Made by a program: the position numbers and the translations under genes
Assembly: GCA_965658025.1 (NCBI GenBank)
Contig: CBFHQL010000004.1
Location: 62,001 to 126,000 of the forward strand
Length of the DNA stretch: 64,000 bases
Direction of reading: 5' to 3'
Source of the DNA: UBA3537 sp965658025
GTDB lineage: Bacteria; Bacteroidota; Bacteroidia; Flavobacteriales; Flavobacteriaceae
Notes under the pieces: generated by a model
The model's input: only the letters and a program-made list of their open reading frames with translations
The model's database searches: none
Told to the model about the DNA's origin: nothing
Part shown: one piece after another, positions 51,059 to 59,598 of the stretch
Numbering within the stretch: the stretch's first letter is position 1
How the letters are laid out: each line of letters begins with the position of its first letter

Positions 51059-52387
51059 ATGTTAACTGCGTTTAAAGAACATTTAAAACACCATTTCCCA
51101 GAACTGTACAATCAAAAGATTTTATTGGCAGTATCAGGTGGATTAGACAGTATGGTGCTTGTTGATTTATGCCTAAAATCAGCGTTAAACATCTCCATTG
51201 CACATTGTAATTTCAAATTACGAGTGGAGGAAAGTGATGCGGAAGAACGATTTGTAGTTGATTTTGCCAAAGACCACAACTTGACTGTTTTTTCTGAACA
51301 GTTTGACACGAACAAATTTGTAGAAAATTCCAAACTATCGGTTCAAATGGCAGCACGTCAATTGCGTTACGATTTTTTTGAACAATTACGCGCGCAACAT
51401 CATTTTGATACCATCTTGACCGCTCATCATGCGGACGATAATTTAGAAACGTTTTTCATCAATCTTAATCGAGGTTCAGGAATTGATGGCCTTGTTGGTA
51501 TTCCAGAGACAAATAAACACATCATTAGGCCACTGTTACCCTTTTCAAGAGCTCAAATTCTAACCTATGCCAAAGCCAATGCAGTTAAATGGTGTACGGA
51601 CAGCAGTAATGCGGATGTAAAGTATCAGCGCAATCACTTGCGTCATGAACTGATTCCTGTGTTGAAGACCATTTTTCCTTCATTTATGGACGCCTTGAGC
51701 AGCACACAAGCGCATCTTAAAGCTTCCCAAAACTTGTTACAAAATCACGTTAAAGATGTAGAACAACAGGTTATCGAATCCTCAAATTCTGAAGAAGTGC
51801 ATTATTCTATTGTTGAGTTAAAAAAACTTCAACCGCTTCGTGCTTATTTGCACCCATTATTTCATCAATTTGGATTCACAGATTATGATGAACTTTTTAA
51901 TTTAGTTGACGCTCAATCTGGAAAGCAAATTCATTCTGAAACACACTCGATTTTAAAAAATCGATCATCATTGATTTTAACTAAAAAAAAATCAAATGAA
52001 CGTTTCTATATGACTATCGAAAATGAGAATGCATTCATAAATCTTGACCAATTTGGTGTAGCGCTTCAATTGCAAAGAGGTTCAGCGCTAGAACAATCTT
52101 CCCAGAAGACAATATTTTTAGATTTAGATAAAATTCAATTTCCACTTGTTTTACGTTCGTGGTCTGAAGGCGATTTTTTTCATCCTTCAGGAATGTCAGG
52201 TAAAAAGAAATTGAGTAAATATTTCAAAGACGAAAAACTTTCTCTAATTCAAAAAGCAAAAGTACTGCTGTTGTGTTCTAATGAAGCTATTGTTTGGGTT
52301 GTTGGCATGCGTTCAGATGCACGCTTTTTGGCGACTTCAAAATCAAAAAATATATTGAAAATAAAACTGTTAGATGCCCATAGTTAA
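51059..52387 (+). CDS. tilS: tRNA(Ile)-lysidine synthetase
   Basis: Modifies the wobble cytidine of tRNA-Ile(CAU) to lysidine so that it decodes AUA. The 442-residue protein starts at the ATG at 51059 (MLTAFKEHLK). It has the PP-loop SGGLDS (26-31), the LTAHHADDNLETFFINLNRG motif, the RPLLPFSRAQI and KWCTDSSN segments, and a C-terminal domain ending VVGMRSDARF. A short promoter-like element lies directly before the ATG. It overlaps the next gene by 14 bases. Confidence 0.94.
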   Translation: MLTAFKEHLKHHFPELYNQKILLAVSGGLDSMVLVDLCLKSALNISIAHCNFKLRVEESDAEERFVVDFAKDHNLTVFSEQFDTNKFVENSKLSVQMAARQLRYDFFEQLRAQHHFDTILTAHHADDNLETFFINLNRGSGIDGLVGIPETNKHIIRPLLPFSRAQILTYAKANAVKWCTDSSNADVKYQRNHLRHELIPVLKTIFPSFMDALSSTQAHLKASQNLLQNHVKDVEQQVIESSNSEEVHYSIVELKKLQPLRAYLHPLFHQFGFTDYDELFNLVDAQSGKQIHSETHSILKNRSSLILTKKKSNERFYMTIENENAFINLDQFGVALQLQRGSALEQSSQKTIFLDLDKIQFPLVLRSWSEGDFFHPSGMSGKKKLSKYFKDEKLSLIQKAKVLLLCSNEAIVWVVGMRSDARFLATSKSKNILKIKLLDAHS

Positions 52388-53333
52388 ATCTTATTTCACA
52401 CCCAGATTTTTATTTAAAAGCGCATTTATTTCCACGGTATTTTCGGGTTTATTTCGCCGTTTAAAAATTGATCAAACACGAGAGCGTATAACTTTACGTG
52501 ATGGCGATTTTATGGATTTAGATTGGAGTAGTGGAGCAAAACCCTCAAAACAGCTTGTGGTTTTACTTCATGGAATGGAAGGCCATGGCCAACGCCCTTA
52601 TGTTTCAGGTGTGGCAAAGTATTTTAATGCCCATGATATTGATGCCGTTTGTGTAAACTTTAGAAGTTGCAGTGGTGAACAAAACACAAAATTCTCTACG
52701 TTTCATTCTGGGCAAACAGATGATTTACAAGATGTTATTGCTCATATACTCAAAAACTATTCATACACGTCTATTTTCCTAAAAGGCATAAGCTTGGGTG
52801 GAAATATTGTTTTAAAGTATTTAGGAGAGGGTAACGCCATACCGTCCAAAATTAAGGGTGCTATGGCAGTATCGGTTCCTATAGATTTGGCCTCATGCTC
52901 AAAAGCATTACATCAATTCAAAAATATATTATTCCATATATATTTTATGATTGGTTTGAAGTATAAATTAATGCAAAAACAACGCCAATTTCCAGAGCGG
53001 ATACCTAGAAAAGCATTGTATTCTGTTTGGACACTTCGTGCTTTGGATGAGGTGTATACTGCTAAAGCCAATGGGTTTAAAGATATAGCGGATTATCATC
53101 AGAAATCGAGTAGTCTACACTATTTATCTTCTATAAAAACACCAGTATTGTTGCTGAATGCCAAAAATGATTCATTTTTAACGCCTTCATGTTTTCCGTA
53201 CGAAATTGCACGCAAAAGTTCCTTTGTACATTTGGAGACGCCAAAATACGGAGGTCATGTTGGTTTTGTGACTAAAGACAATATATATTACAACGAAAAA
53301 AGAGCTTTAGCATTCTTTCGAGAACTTCAGTAG
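52374..53333 (+). CDS. YheT-like alpha/beta hydrolase
   Basis: A 319-residue alpha/beta hydrolase of the YheT type. It has the strand-loop VVLLHGMEGHGQRPYVSG, the nucleophile elbow LKGISLGGNIVLKYLGEG (Ser in GISLGG), a helical cap, and the acid and His segments LLLNAKNDSFLTP and YGGHVGFV. The start overlaps tilS by 14 bases, so it is translationally linked. The ester or lipid substrate is unknown. It overlaps the converging maf gene by 27 bases. Confidence 0.9.
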   Translation: MPIVKSYFTPRFLFKSAFISTVFSGLFRRLKIDQTRERITLRDGDFMDLDWSSGAKPSKQLVVLLHGMEGHGQRPYVSGVAKYFNAHDIDAVCVNFRSCSGEQNTKFSTFHSGQTDDLQDVIAHILKNYSYTSIFLKGISLGGNIVLKYLGEGNAIPSKIKGAMAVSVPIDLASCSKALHQFKNILFHIYFMIGLKYKLMQKQRQFPERIPRKALYSVWTLRALDEVYTAKANGFKDIADYHQKSSSLHYLSSIKTPVLLLNAKNDSFLTPSCFPYEIARKSSFVHLETPKYGGHVGFVTKDNIYYNEKRALAFFRELQ

Positions 53334-53900
53334 TTGAGTGTATATTTTATCAACAGGAAAACCCATTACATTGTAATAGGAGCCCTCAATTTTTGTGATT
53401 CCAATTTGCCCTATCCAATCTTGTATGCCATAAGCACCAGCTTTGTCCATAGGATTGAAGTGTTGCACGTAAAAATCAATTTCTTGCTGGGTTAATGTTT
53501 TAAATGTTACTTTGGTGGAGGAATGAAAAACCGCTTCATAGTTAATTGTTTTCAGGCAGACAGAGGTAATCACTTCATGCGTATCCCCGCTAAGTTCGAG
53601 CAATATTTGAACAGCATTTTCTTTTGATGTTGGTTTGCCCAGAGCTGTGTTGTTGTGCCACACAATGGTGTCGCTTGTGATTAGAATATCTTGAGGGGCT
53701 AATTCCTCTACAAATGCATTGGATTTCAACTTTGCTAGATAATCGGAAATTGCACTATGAACTAAGTTTTTTGGGTAGTGTTCATCGATGTGTTTTAACC
53801 GTACTTCAAAAGGAATACCTAAAGTTTTGAGCAGTTCTTGTCGTCTTGGCGATGCTGATGCTAGGATGAGGTTTTTATCCTTTAAATAGTCTTTTAGCAT
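53307..53900 (-). CDS. maf: Maf-family nucleotide pyrophosphatase
   Basis: Hydrolyses non-canonical or pyrimidine nucleoside triphosphates (housecleaning) and is linked to septum control in some bacteria. The 197-residue protein has the signature LILASASPRRQELLKTLGI, ITSDTIVWHNNTALGKPTSKENA, and MDKAGAYGIQDWIG. It is next to kdsC and the DUF2520 gene, starting 9 bases after kdsC ends. Its C-terminal end overlaps the converging YheT gene by 27 bases. Confidence 0.94.
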   Translation of the reverse strand: MLKDYLKDKNLILASASPRRQELLKTLGIPFEVRLKHIDEHYPKNLVHSAISDYLAKLKSNAFVEELAPQDILITSDTIVWHNNTALGKPTSKENAVQILLELSGDTHEVITSVCLKTINYEAVFHSSTKVTFKTLTQQEIDFYVQHFNPMDKAGAYGIQDWIGQIGITKIEGSYYNVMGFPVDKIYTQLLKFSKEC

Positions 53901-53909
53901 GGTTAGTGT

Positions 53910-54440
53910 TTAATCATTTTGAGCATCAAAATCATTCATCCACAATCCTTTAACCTTCATGATTTGCTCTATTACATCTCGAGCTGCACCACAACCACCG
54001 TTTACATGAGAAATATAATCTGAAATGGCTTTAATTTCTGGTGCTGCATCTTGTGGACAGCAGGGTAGTCCCACGAGTTTCATTACTGGAAAGTCTGGAA
54101 TATCATCACCCATGTACAAAACTTCATCTGCGTTTAAGTTGTATTTTTCTAATAATTGGTTGTAGTGCTGTACTTTGTCGTGCGCTCCCAAAATAATATC
54201 CTTTATACCTAAACCTTCTAGGCGCTGACGAACACCTTCATTTTTCCCACCAGAGATGATACAGATATTTAATCCTGCCTCAACAGCAGCGCGTAGCGCA
54301 TAGCCATCTCGTGTATGCATTTTACGAAGTAAATCGCCATTAGTGGTCACCAAAAGCGAACTGTCGGTAAGTACACCATCTATATCAAAAATGAGCGTAG
54401 TTATGTTTTTCAATAGCGCTTTGTAATTTTTTTTAGCCAT
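53910..54440 (-). CDS. kdsC: KdsC-type 3-deoxy-D-manno-octulosonate 8-phosphate phosphatase (HAD)
   Basis: Removes phosphate from Kdo-8-phosphate for lipid A core synthesis. The 176-residue protein has the HAD nucleophile motif FDIDGVLTDSSL (D19, D21), TRDGYALRAAVEAGL, ISGGKNEGVRQRLEGLGI, and YMGDDIPDFPVMKLVG (DD motif). It lacks a cap domain, as typical for KdsC tetramers. It overlaps the upstream DUF2520 gene by 8 bases. The Kdo pathway supports an outer-membrane lipopolysaccharide. Confidence 0.92.
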   Translation of the reverse strand: MAKKNYKALLKNITTLIFDIDGVLTDSSLLVTTNGDLLRKMHTRDGYALRAAVEAGLNICIISGGKNEGVRQRLEGLGIKDIILGAHDKVQHYNQLLEKYNLNADEVLYMGDDIPDFPVMKLVGLPCCPQDAAPEIKAISDYISHVNGGCGAARDVIEQIMKVKGLWMNDFDAQND

Positions 54441-55191
54441 GAGTTTTTTGAATTAATGTTGTTAATTGCTCGTAAAGTTTTTTGTAATCCGGATAATTTT
54501 CTAAAAGTTTCAGATGGGTGCGTATGGTTTTTTGATCTCGTCTTTTTGCTGGTCCCGTTTGTGCCATATAGGGAGATATATGGTTTATTTTTTTTGCAGT
54601 TTCTGAAATCAAGGGCTTTAAAATTTCAAAATCTAAACTTTTTTCATCGGTTAATTCATGAGCAATACGGTATAGTTGATTGGTGAAATTATTTACAAAA
54701 ACTGCAGACAAATGCAATGCTTGTCGTTGTTCGGAATCAATGGTGTATACAGGACTACCTAAGTGTTCAGCCAACGTTTTAAGCAAAAGCCGATCGCCTT
54801 TATTTGTAGTTTCAATGCATATAGGTACATCTTTGAAATCTAATGGAGCAGTCTTTGAAAAGGTTTGCAATGGGTAAAAAACACCACGTCTGTTTTTGTT
54901 ATTCAGGAACCGCATAGGTACACTTCCAGAAGTATGCACAACCAAACGATTTTCAAATGGAAGTTGATTGGATAGTTCTTCGACATAGCCATCACTAACC
55001 GCTAAGATATAGACATCAGCATCGGTAAGATCATTTAAATCATGCACCTGAGTAACGTCCATCAAAGCTGTAGAACTATCAATTTTTGATCTGTTGTACC
55101 ATTGGGTAAGTTTTAATTGTTCAGCGCTGTTAATGGCCTTACACAAGTGTGTACCTACATGTCCAGCTCCTAAAACAACTACAGTAATCAT
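54433..55191 (-). CDS. DUF2520 / Rossmann-fold NADP-binding protein
   Basis: A 252-residue protein with an N-terminal Rossmann fold (VVLGAGHVGTHLCKAIN) and the DUF2520 C-terminal helical domain (LHLSAVFVNNFTNQLYRIAH, then ARRDQKTIRTHLKLLENYPD with RR near PAKRRDQ). Such proteins resemble F420-NADP or pyrroline-5-carboxylate-type reductases, but their substrate is not known. It is first of the minus-strand set DUF2520, kdsC, maf. It is divergent from ccsBA, with 150 bases between the starts. Confidence 0.88.
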   Translation of the reverse strand: MITVVVLGAGHVGTHLCKAINSAEQLKLTQWYNRSKIDSSTALMDVTQVHDLNDLTDADVYILAVSDGYVEELSNQLPFENRLVVHTSGSVPMRFLNNKNRRGVFYPLQTFSKTAPLDFKDVPICIETTNKGDRLLLKTLAEHLGSPVYTIDSEQRQALHLSAVFVNNFTNQLYRIAHELTDEKSLDFEILKPLISETAKKINHISPYMAQTGPAKRRDQKTIRTHLKLLENYPDYKKLYEQLTTLIQKTHG

Positions 55192-55308
55192 AGCGCTAAT
55201 TTACGCAAGAATCAGGTCTTTTAAAAGTTTACAAACTGCTTTATGAAATAATTATTAAAATTAGTGTTAAAACCATCATTTTAAAATTACTTTTTTGCAA
55301 AAAGTAAG

Positions 55309-55316
55309 TACCTTTG
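55309..55316 (+). promoter_or_regulatory. -7 promoter element (TACCTTTG) of ccsBA
   Basis: TACCTTTG matches TAnnTTTG, 25 bases before the ATG at 55342. The -33 position has no TTTG. Confidence 0.5.
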
Positions 55317-55341
55317 TCATCCACAAAATTTGTCATTTTTA

Positions 55342-58300
55342 ATGCTCAAAAAAATAGCTAACATCCTTTTTTCTACCCGTCTTACAGCTGTTCTGTTTAT
55401 TGTTTATGCCGTAGCTATGGCCGTTGGTACCTTTTTGGATCAAGGGCAAAGTACATCACCAACACCATATTCGCGAACACTAATTTATAACGCCTGGTGG
55501 TTTGAAGCCATTATGGTGCTGTTTATGGTAAATTTTGTGGGCAACATTTTCAGATATCGTTTGTTACGTAAAGAAAAATGGGCCACTCTCACGCTGCATT
55601 TATCTTTTATTTTTATTCTGTTTGGTGCATTCATTACACGCTACCATGGATTCGAGGGGATGATGTCCATTCGCGAGGGCGCAACAGAAAACACCTTTTT
55701 ATCTCAAAAAACATATTTGACGACGTATATCGATGGAGATTATAAAATAAATGGCCAACTCCAACGCCTTGTACACAATGATGAAGTTGATTTTTCTCCA
55801 CGATTAGAAAATGAGTACACTTTAGACACTAAGTATGGAAATACGCCTGTAAGCATCACACTTACGGAATTTATTTCTGGTGCTGAAGAAGATATAGTTC
55901 CAGATGACAATGGAGAATATTACTTAAAGTTGGTAGAAGCGGGTGGAGGCGCACCACACAATCACTTCTTAAAACTTGGACAAGTAAGCAGTATTCACAA
56001 TGTACTGTACGCGCTAAACAAACCCACTTCAGGAGCGATCAATTTGACTTACTCTGATGAAGGATTGACCATTCAATCTCCATTTGAGGGGGAATACATG
56101 ACCATGGCAACAGGTACACAAGGCAGACTTGTAAAAGATAGTATTCAACCATTGCAGCTACGTTCTCGATACATTATTGGAAATCAAGCAGTTGTATTTC
56201 CAAAACCGGTCATAAAAGGCGTATTTGATGTAGTGAAAAAATCTGAACTTCTCAAAGGTGATGAAGATGGTATTGCCCTTCAAGTGGCTGCAAATGGAGA
56301 AGTTAAAACTGTGAAATTGCTCGGTGGTAAGGGGATGAGTAACCCCTTTAAACAAGTAACTGTTGGCGGTCTCGATTTTGCGTTTAAATATGGCTCAAAG
56401 ATATTGGAACTGCCTTTTGAGATCAAACTCAATGATTTTATTGCAGAGCGTTATCCAGGCACCGAAAAAAGCTACTCATCTTTTGAAAGTAAAGTCACTG
56501 TTTTTGATAAGAGCGAAGGCGATTTTGATTTTCATATTTACATGAATAATATTCTAAACCACAGGGGCTATAAGTTTTTTCAATCCTCTTTTGATCCCGA
56601 CGAAAAAGGAACTGTTTTATCTGTAAATCACGATTATTGGGGCACTTGGTTTACCTATCTTGGGTATTATTTATTGTATTTTGGTTTAATGGCTATTTTA
56701 CTCAGTAAAGGCGCAAGAATGGAAGTTTTACGCAAGCAATTGGATAAAATAAAACGTAAAAAAGCTACACTTAGCGTTGTACTATTTACAATATTTTCTC
56801 TAAGCGGTTTTTCCCAAACAACACATACTTCAAACCATCAAATGCTTCGTCCTAATGAGCAACAAATCGATTCTATATTACTAGCCAATATCACCCCTGT
56901 TGAGGAGTCGGAACGATTTGGTCATTTGGTGATTCAAGATTCAGACGGACGAATGAAACCTGTGAATACTTATGCTTCGGAACTACTGAGAAAACTTTCC
57001 AAAAAGGATACTTATCAAAATTTTACAGCCGATCAAGTGTTTTTATCCATGCAAGAAAGCCCTCAGTTGTGGTACAACGTTCCAGTAATTTATTTAAAAC
57101 CAAAAAAAGCCGATACAATTCGTAACTTAATCGGAATTCCAAAAACACAAAAGTATGCTGCTTTAATCGACTTTTTAGATAAAAACTTAAATTATAAACT
57201 TGGGCCTTACCTTGAAGATGCGTACAGCGCGCAAGTGCCTACAGCAATACAAAAAGAGTTTAAAGAGGCCGATCAGCGTGTGAGTCTATTGTTTAATACT
57301 CTGGAAGGCGATGCCTTGCGTCTTTTCCCACTTCCAGATGATGAAAACAACAAATGGGTTTCCCCTAAAGAATTCGTCCAAAAAGAGCTTGTCCTAACTG
57401 ATTCTTTGTACGCCAACTTTATCCGAACGGGCTTTTTGGCGTATTTGGCGACTTTGCAGAATGATAAGATGCAAAAAACTGATTTTGCTCAAAGCCAAAA
57501 ACTATTAGCAGCACTAAAGAAAACGCAAAAGCGCTATGGCGGAGATGCCATGCTTTCGGATGAAAAAATTGATGCTGAGATTGCATACAACAAATACGAT
57601 ATTTTCAAAAAACTGTTCAGTTGGTATATGTATGCCAGCAGTTTGATGTTTGTATTATTAATTGTTCAGATTTTAAGAGACAAAAGTAAAGTATTGAAAC
57701 TATCGGTAAATACCTTTAAAGTTTTACTATATGTTTGCTTTGGGCTACACACTGCTGGGCTGATTGCACGATGGTATATTTCTGGTCATGCGCCATGGAG
57801 TGATGCTTACGAATCCATGATTTATGTGGCTTGGGCTACGATGGCATTTGGCGTAATGCTCGGCCAAAAAAGCAACCTCACTTTTGCCTCTACAGCATTT
57901 GTGACAGCCATGATTTTGATGATCGCGCATTGGAATTGGATGGATCCTTCAATTGGTAATCTACAACCCGTATTGAATAGTTATTGGCTGATGATCCATG
58001 TGGCTATCATTGTGGGAAGTTATGGACCATTTGCTTTGGGTATGATTTTAGGAATCATCAGTCTTCTGTTGATGATTTTGACGACCAACAAGAATAAAAC
58101 CAAAATGGAGTTAAACATCAAAGAGCTAACCGTTATAAACGAAATGGCGCTAACAGTTGGTTTAGTGATGCTCACCATAGGCAATTTCTTAGGTGGTATG
58201 TGGGCCAATGAGAGTTGGGGACGTTATTGGGGATGGGATCCCAAAGAAACGTGGGCGCTTATTAGTATTATGATCTACGCTTTTGTGATTCATATGCGTT

Positions 58301-58527
58301 TAGTTCCAGGGCTTAGAAACCGATTGATTTTTAATATTGCTTCAGTGCTCGCATTTGGAAGTATTTTGATGACGTATTTTGGCGTAAATTTCTACCTCGC
58401 TGGATTGCATTCATATGCAAAGGACGATCAAGAAATCAGCATCACCTACATTGGCGCTAGTCTGCTTATAATTACTATTTTGAGTGTATTAGCTTACAGA
58501 AAGCACCGAAAGTTTTATACCAAATAA
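55342..58527 (+). CDS. ccsA: ResB-CcsA fusion, cytochrome c biogenesis (system II)
   Basis: A 1061-residue membrane protein that exports haem and attaches it to apocytochromes c. The N-terminal half is ResB/CcsB-like: membrane helices near residues 15-35, 55-75 and 85-105, a large extracytoplasmic domain, and a further helix near 435-455 (GTWFTYLGYYLLYFGLMAIL). A short cytoplasmic-type loop and signal-like segment (VVLFTIFSLSGFSQ) follow, then a second periplasmic domain. The C-terminal CcsA part has about 8 helices with the tryptophan-rich haem-binding motif WANESWGRYWGWDPKETWAL and the external His residues (HIRLVPG-type region, HMRLVPG). The start is at the ATG at 55342. Bacteroidota use this fused form. 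Confidence 0.95.
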   Translation: MLKKIANILFSTRLTAVLFIVYAVAMAVGTFLDQGQSTSPTPYSRTLIYNAWWFEAIMVLFMVNFVGNIFRYRLLRKEKWATLTLHLSFIFILFGAFITRYHGFEGMMSIREGATENTFLSQKTYLTTYIDGDYKINGQLQRLVHNDEVDFSPRLENEYTLDTKYGNTPVSITLTEFISGAEEDIVPDDNGEYYLKLVEAGGGAPHNHFLKLGQVSSIHNVLYALNKPTSGAINLTYSDEGLTIQSPFEGEYMTMATGTQGRLVKDSIQPLQLRSRYIIGNQAVVFPKPVIKGVFDVVKKSELLKGDEDGIALQVAANGEVKTVKLLGGKGMSNPFKQVTVGGLDFAFKYGSKILELPFEIKLNDFIAERYPGTEKSYSSFESKVTVFDKSEGDFDFHIYMNNILNHRGYKFFQSSFDPDEKGTVLSVNHDYWGTWFTYLGYYLLYFGLMAILLSKGARMEVLRKQLDKIKRKKATLSVVLFTIFSLSGFSQTTHTSNHQMLRPNEQQIDSILLANITPVEESERFGHLVIQDSDGRMKPVNTYASELLRKLSKKDTYQNFTADQVFLSMQESPQLWYNVPVIYLKPKKADTIRNLIGIPKTQKYAALIDFLDKNLNYKLGPYLEDAYSAQVPTAIQKEFKEADQRVSLLFNTLEGDALRLFPLPDDENNKWVSPKEFVQKELVLTDSLYANFIRTGFLAYLATLQNDKMQKTDFAQSQKLLAALKKTQKRYGGDAMLSDEKIDAEIAYNKYDIFKKLFSWYMYASSLMFVLLIVQILRDKSKVLKLSVNTFKVLLYVCFGLHTAGLIARWYISGHAPWSDAYESMIYVAWATMAFGVMLGQKSNLTFASTAFVTAMILMIAHWNWMDPSIGNLQPVLNSYWLMIHVAIIVGSYGPFALGMILGIISLLLMILTTNKNKTKMELNIKELTVINEMALTVGLVMLTIGNFLGGMWANESWGRYWGWDPKETWALISIMIYAFVIHMRLVPGLRNRLIFNIASVLAFGSILMTYFGVNFYLAGLHSYAKDDQEISITYIGASLLIITILSVLAYRKHRKFYTK

Positions 58528-58530
58528 AGC

Positions 58531-59190
58531 TTAGTCTAATATACTTTGGATGCGCTCAAAGTTGATTTCTTTATAATCCGAAATCAACATATCGGCAAGT
58601 TTATAATCTTGGTTTTTGGAATGTTCGCTTTTGTACGCCACACAAAAAATACCAGCACTTTTTGCGGCTTTTATGCCGTTGGTAGAGTCCTCGATGACGA
58701 TGCATTCATTTGGTAAAACACCTGCCGATGCAGCGGCTTTAACAAAAATTTCTGGGTGTGGCTTTGAAGCTTTTAAATCGGCGCCACTCAATTTGTCTTT
58801 AAAATATTGATCTAAATCAAAACGTTTCATGACGTTGTTGATGGTAAACATAGAGGCAGAGGAGGCGAGTACAAGTATCAAACCATTAGCGTGGTAATCC
58901 AATATCAAATCTTTGACACCTTCCAATAATTGTAAATCATCATCTTCAAAAAAGAGTTTGGTAAAGTTATCCCGCTTGATTTGTACCAATTCTTGGGGAT
59001 TTTGTTGAAGATTAAAATGTGTGCAAAGCTGAACACAAATGCCGTAGGTGGATTGCCCTGTAAACCCCTCATACATTTCTGAAGGCACATCAATTCCAAC
59101 TTCAGAAAACATCTGTTGATACGCTTTGTGGTGTAGGGGTTCGGTGTCTACTAGTACACCATCCATATCGAATAAAACAGCTTTAAGCAT
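58531..59190 (-). CDS. HAD-family phosphatase, beta-phosphoglucomutase-like
   Basis: A 219-residue cytosolic HAD hydrolase of the cap-I subclass. It has the nucleophile motif FDMDGVLVDTEPLHHKAY (D8, D10), LVLASSASMFTINNVMKRFD, SKPHPEIFVKAA (Lys) and VIEDSTNGIKAAKSAGI. The start is at the ATG at 59190; a TTG 10 codons upstream is less likely. The cap residues fit phosphosugar substrates, as in beta-phosphoglucomutase and related phosphatases. It converges with ccsBA, with stops 3 bases apart. Substrate unknown. Confidence 0.9.
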   Translation of the reverse strand: MLKAVLFDMDGVLVDTEPLHHKAYQQMFSEVGIDVPSEMYEGFTGQSTYGICVQLCTHFNLQQNPQELVQIKRDNFTKLFFEDDDLQLLEGVKDLILDYHANGLILVLASSASMFTINNVMKRFDLDQYFKDKLSGADLKASKPHPEIFVKAAASAGVLPNECIVIEDSTNGIKAAKSAGIFCVAYKSEHSKNQDYKLADMLISDYKEINFERIQSILD

Positions 59191-59296
59191 TATTAATTTT
59201 TTGCGAAGATAATTCTTCAAAATTATATTTTTTCCATTTTATTGAACAATTAATATTATTTTTTTTCTATTTTTAAGGTCTAAAATTATTGCTTCA

Positions 59297-59482
59297 ATGA
59301 AATTTGTAAAACTATTAGGAATCACCAATACGCTGTTGTTGCTGTTGTGTGTTCTAATTATTGTAGTCTCTGAATATTTGTTTTTTTCTGGAGACCAGTT
59401 ACACGGAATTTTTGTAGGGATCTGGGCGCCTATGCTTGTTGGTCTAATGATATTTTTTAAACTCTTTCGCCTTGGCCGCTAA
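59297..59482 (+). CDS. Small two-helix membrane protein (61 residues)
   Basis: A 61-residue hydrophobic protein: MKFVKLLGITNTLLLLLCVL then IIVVSEYLFFSG is one helix, a short loop DQLHG, and FVGIWAPMLVGLMIFFKL the second helix, ending FRLGR. A C-terminal basic end suggests both ends are cytoplasmic. It overlaps a 35-residue ORF by 11 bases in another frame. No named family recognised. The size and layout are typical of small respiratory or transporter accessory subunits, which is only a guess. Confidence 0.7.
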   Translation: MKFVKLLGITNTLLLLLCVLIIVVSEYLFFSGDQLHGIFVGIWAPMLVGLMIFFKLFRLGR

Positions 59483-59579
59483 CGACATCGTACTCTATTT
59501 TTCCATATTTGTATCCCTTTGCGTCGCAATCTGGGCATTTGTTCTTATCAAACAGTTCAACGATTTAGATAATAAATAG
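59472..59579 (+). CDS. Tiny single-pass membrane protein (35 residues), TTG start
   Basis: A TTG at 59472 opens a 35-codon frame: MAANDIVLYFSIFVSLCVAI then WAFVLIKQFNDLDNK and stop. It is one membrane helix with a short charged tail. It overlaps the end of the 61-residue gene by 11 bases, so the two could be translated together. The clean helix and tail fill almost the whole gap up to the next gene (19 bases). No homology is known to me; the start codon is uncertain. Confidence 0.45.
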   Translation: MAANDIVLYFSIFVSLCVAIWAFVLIKQFNDLDNK

Positions 59580-59598
59580 CGTTTAATAAACACTTTTA

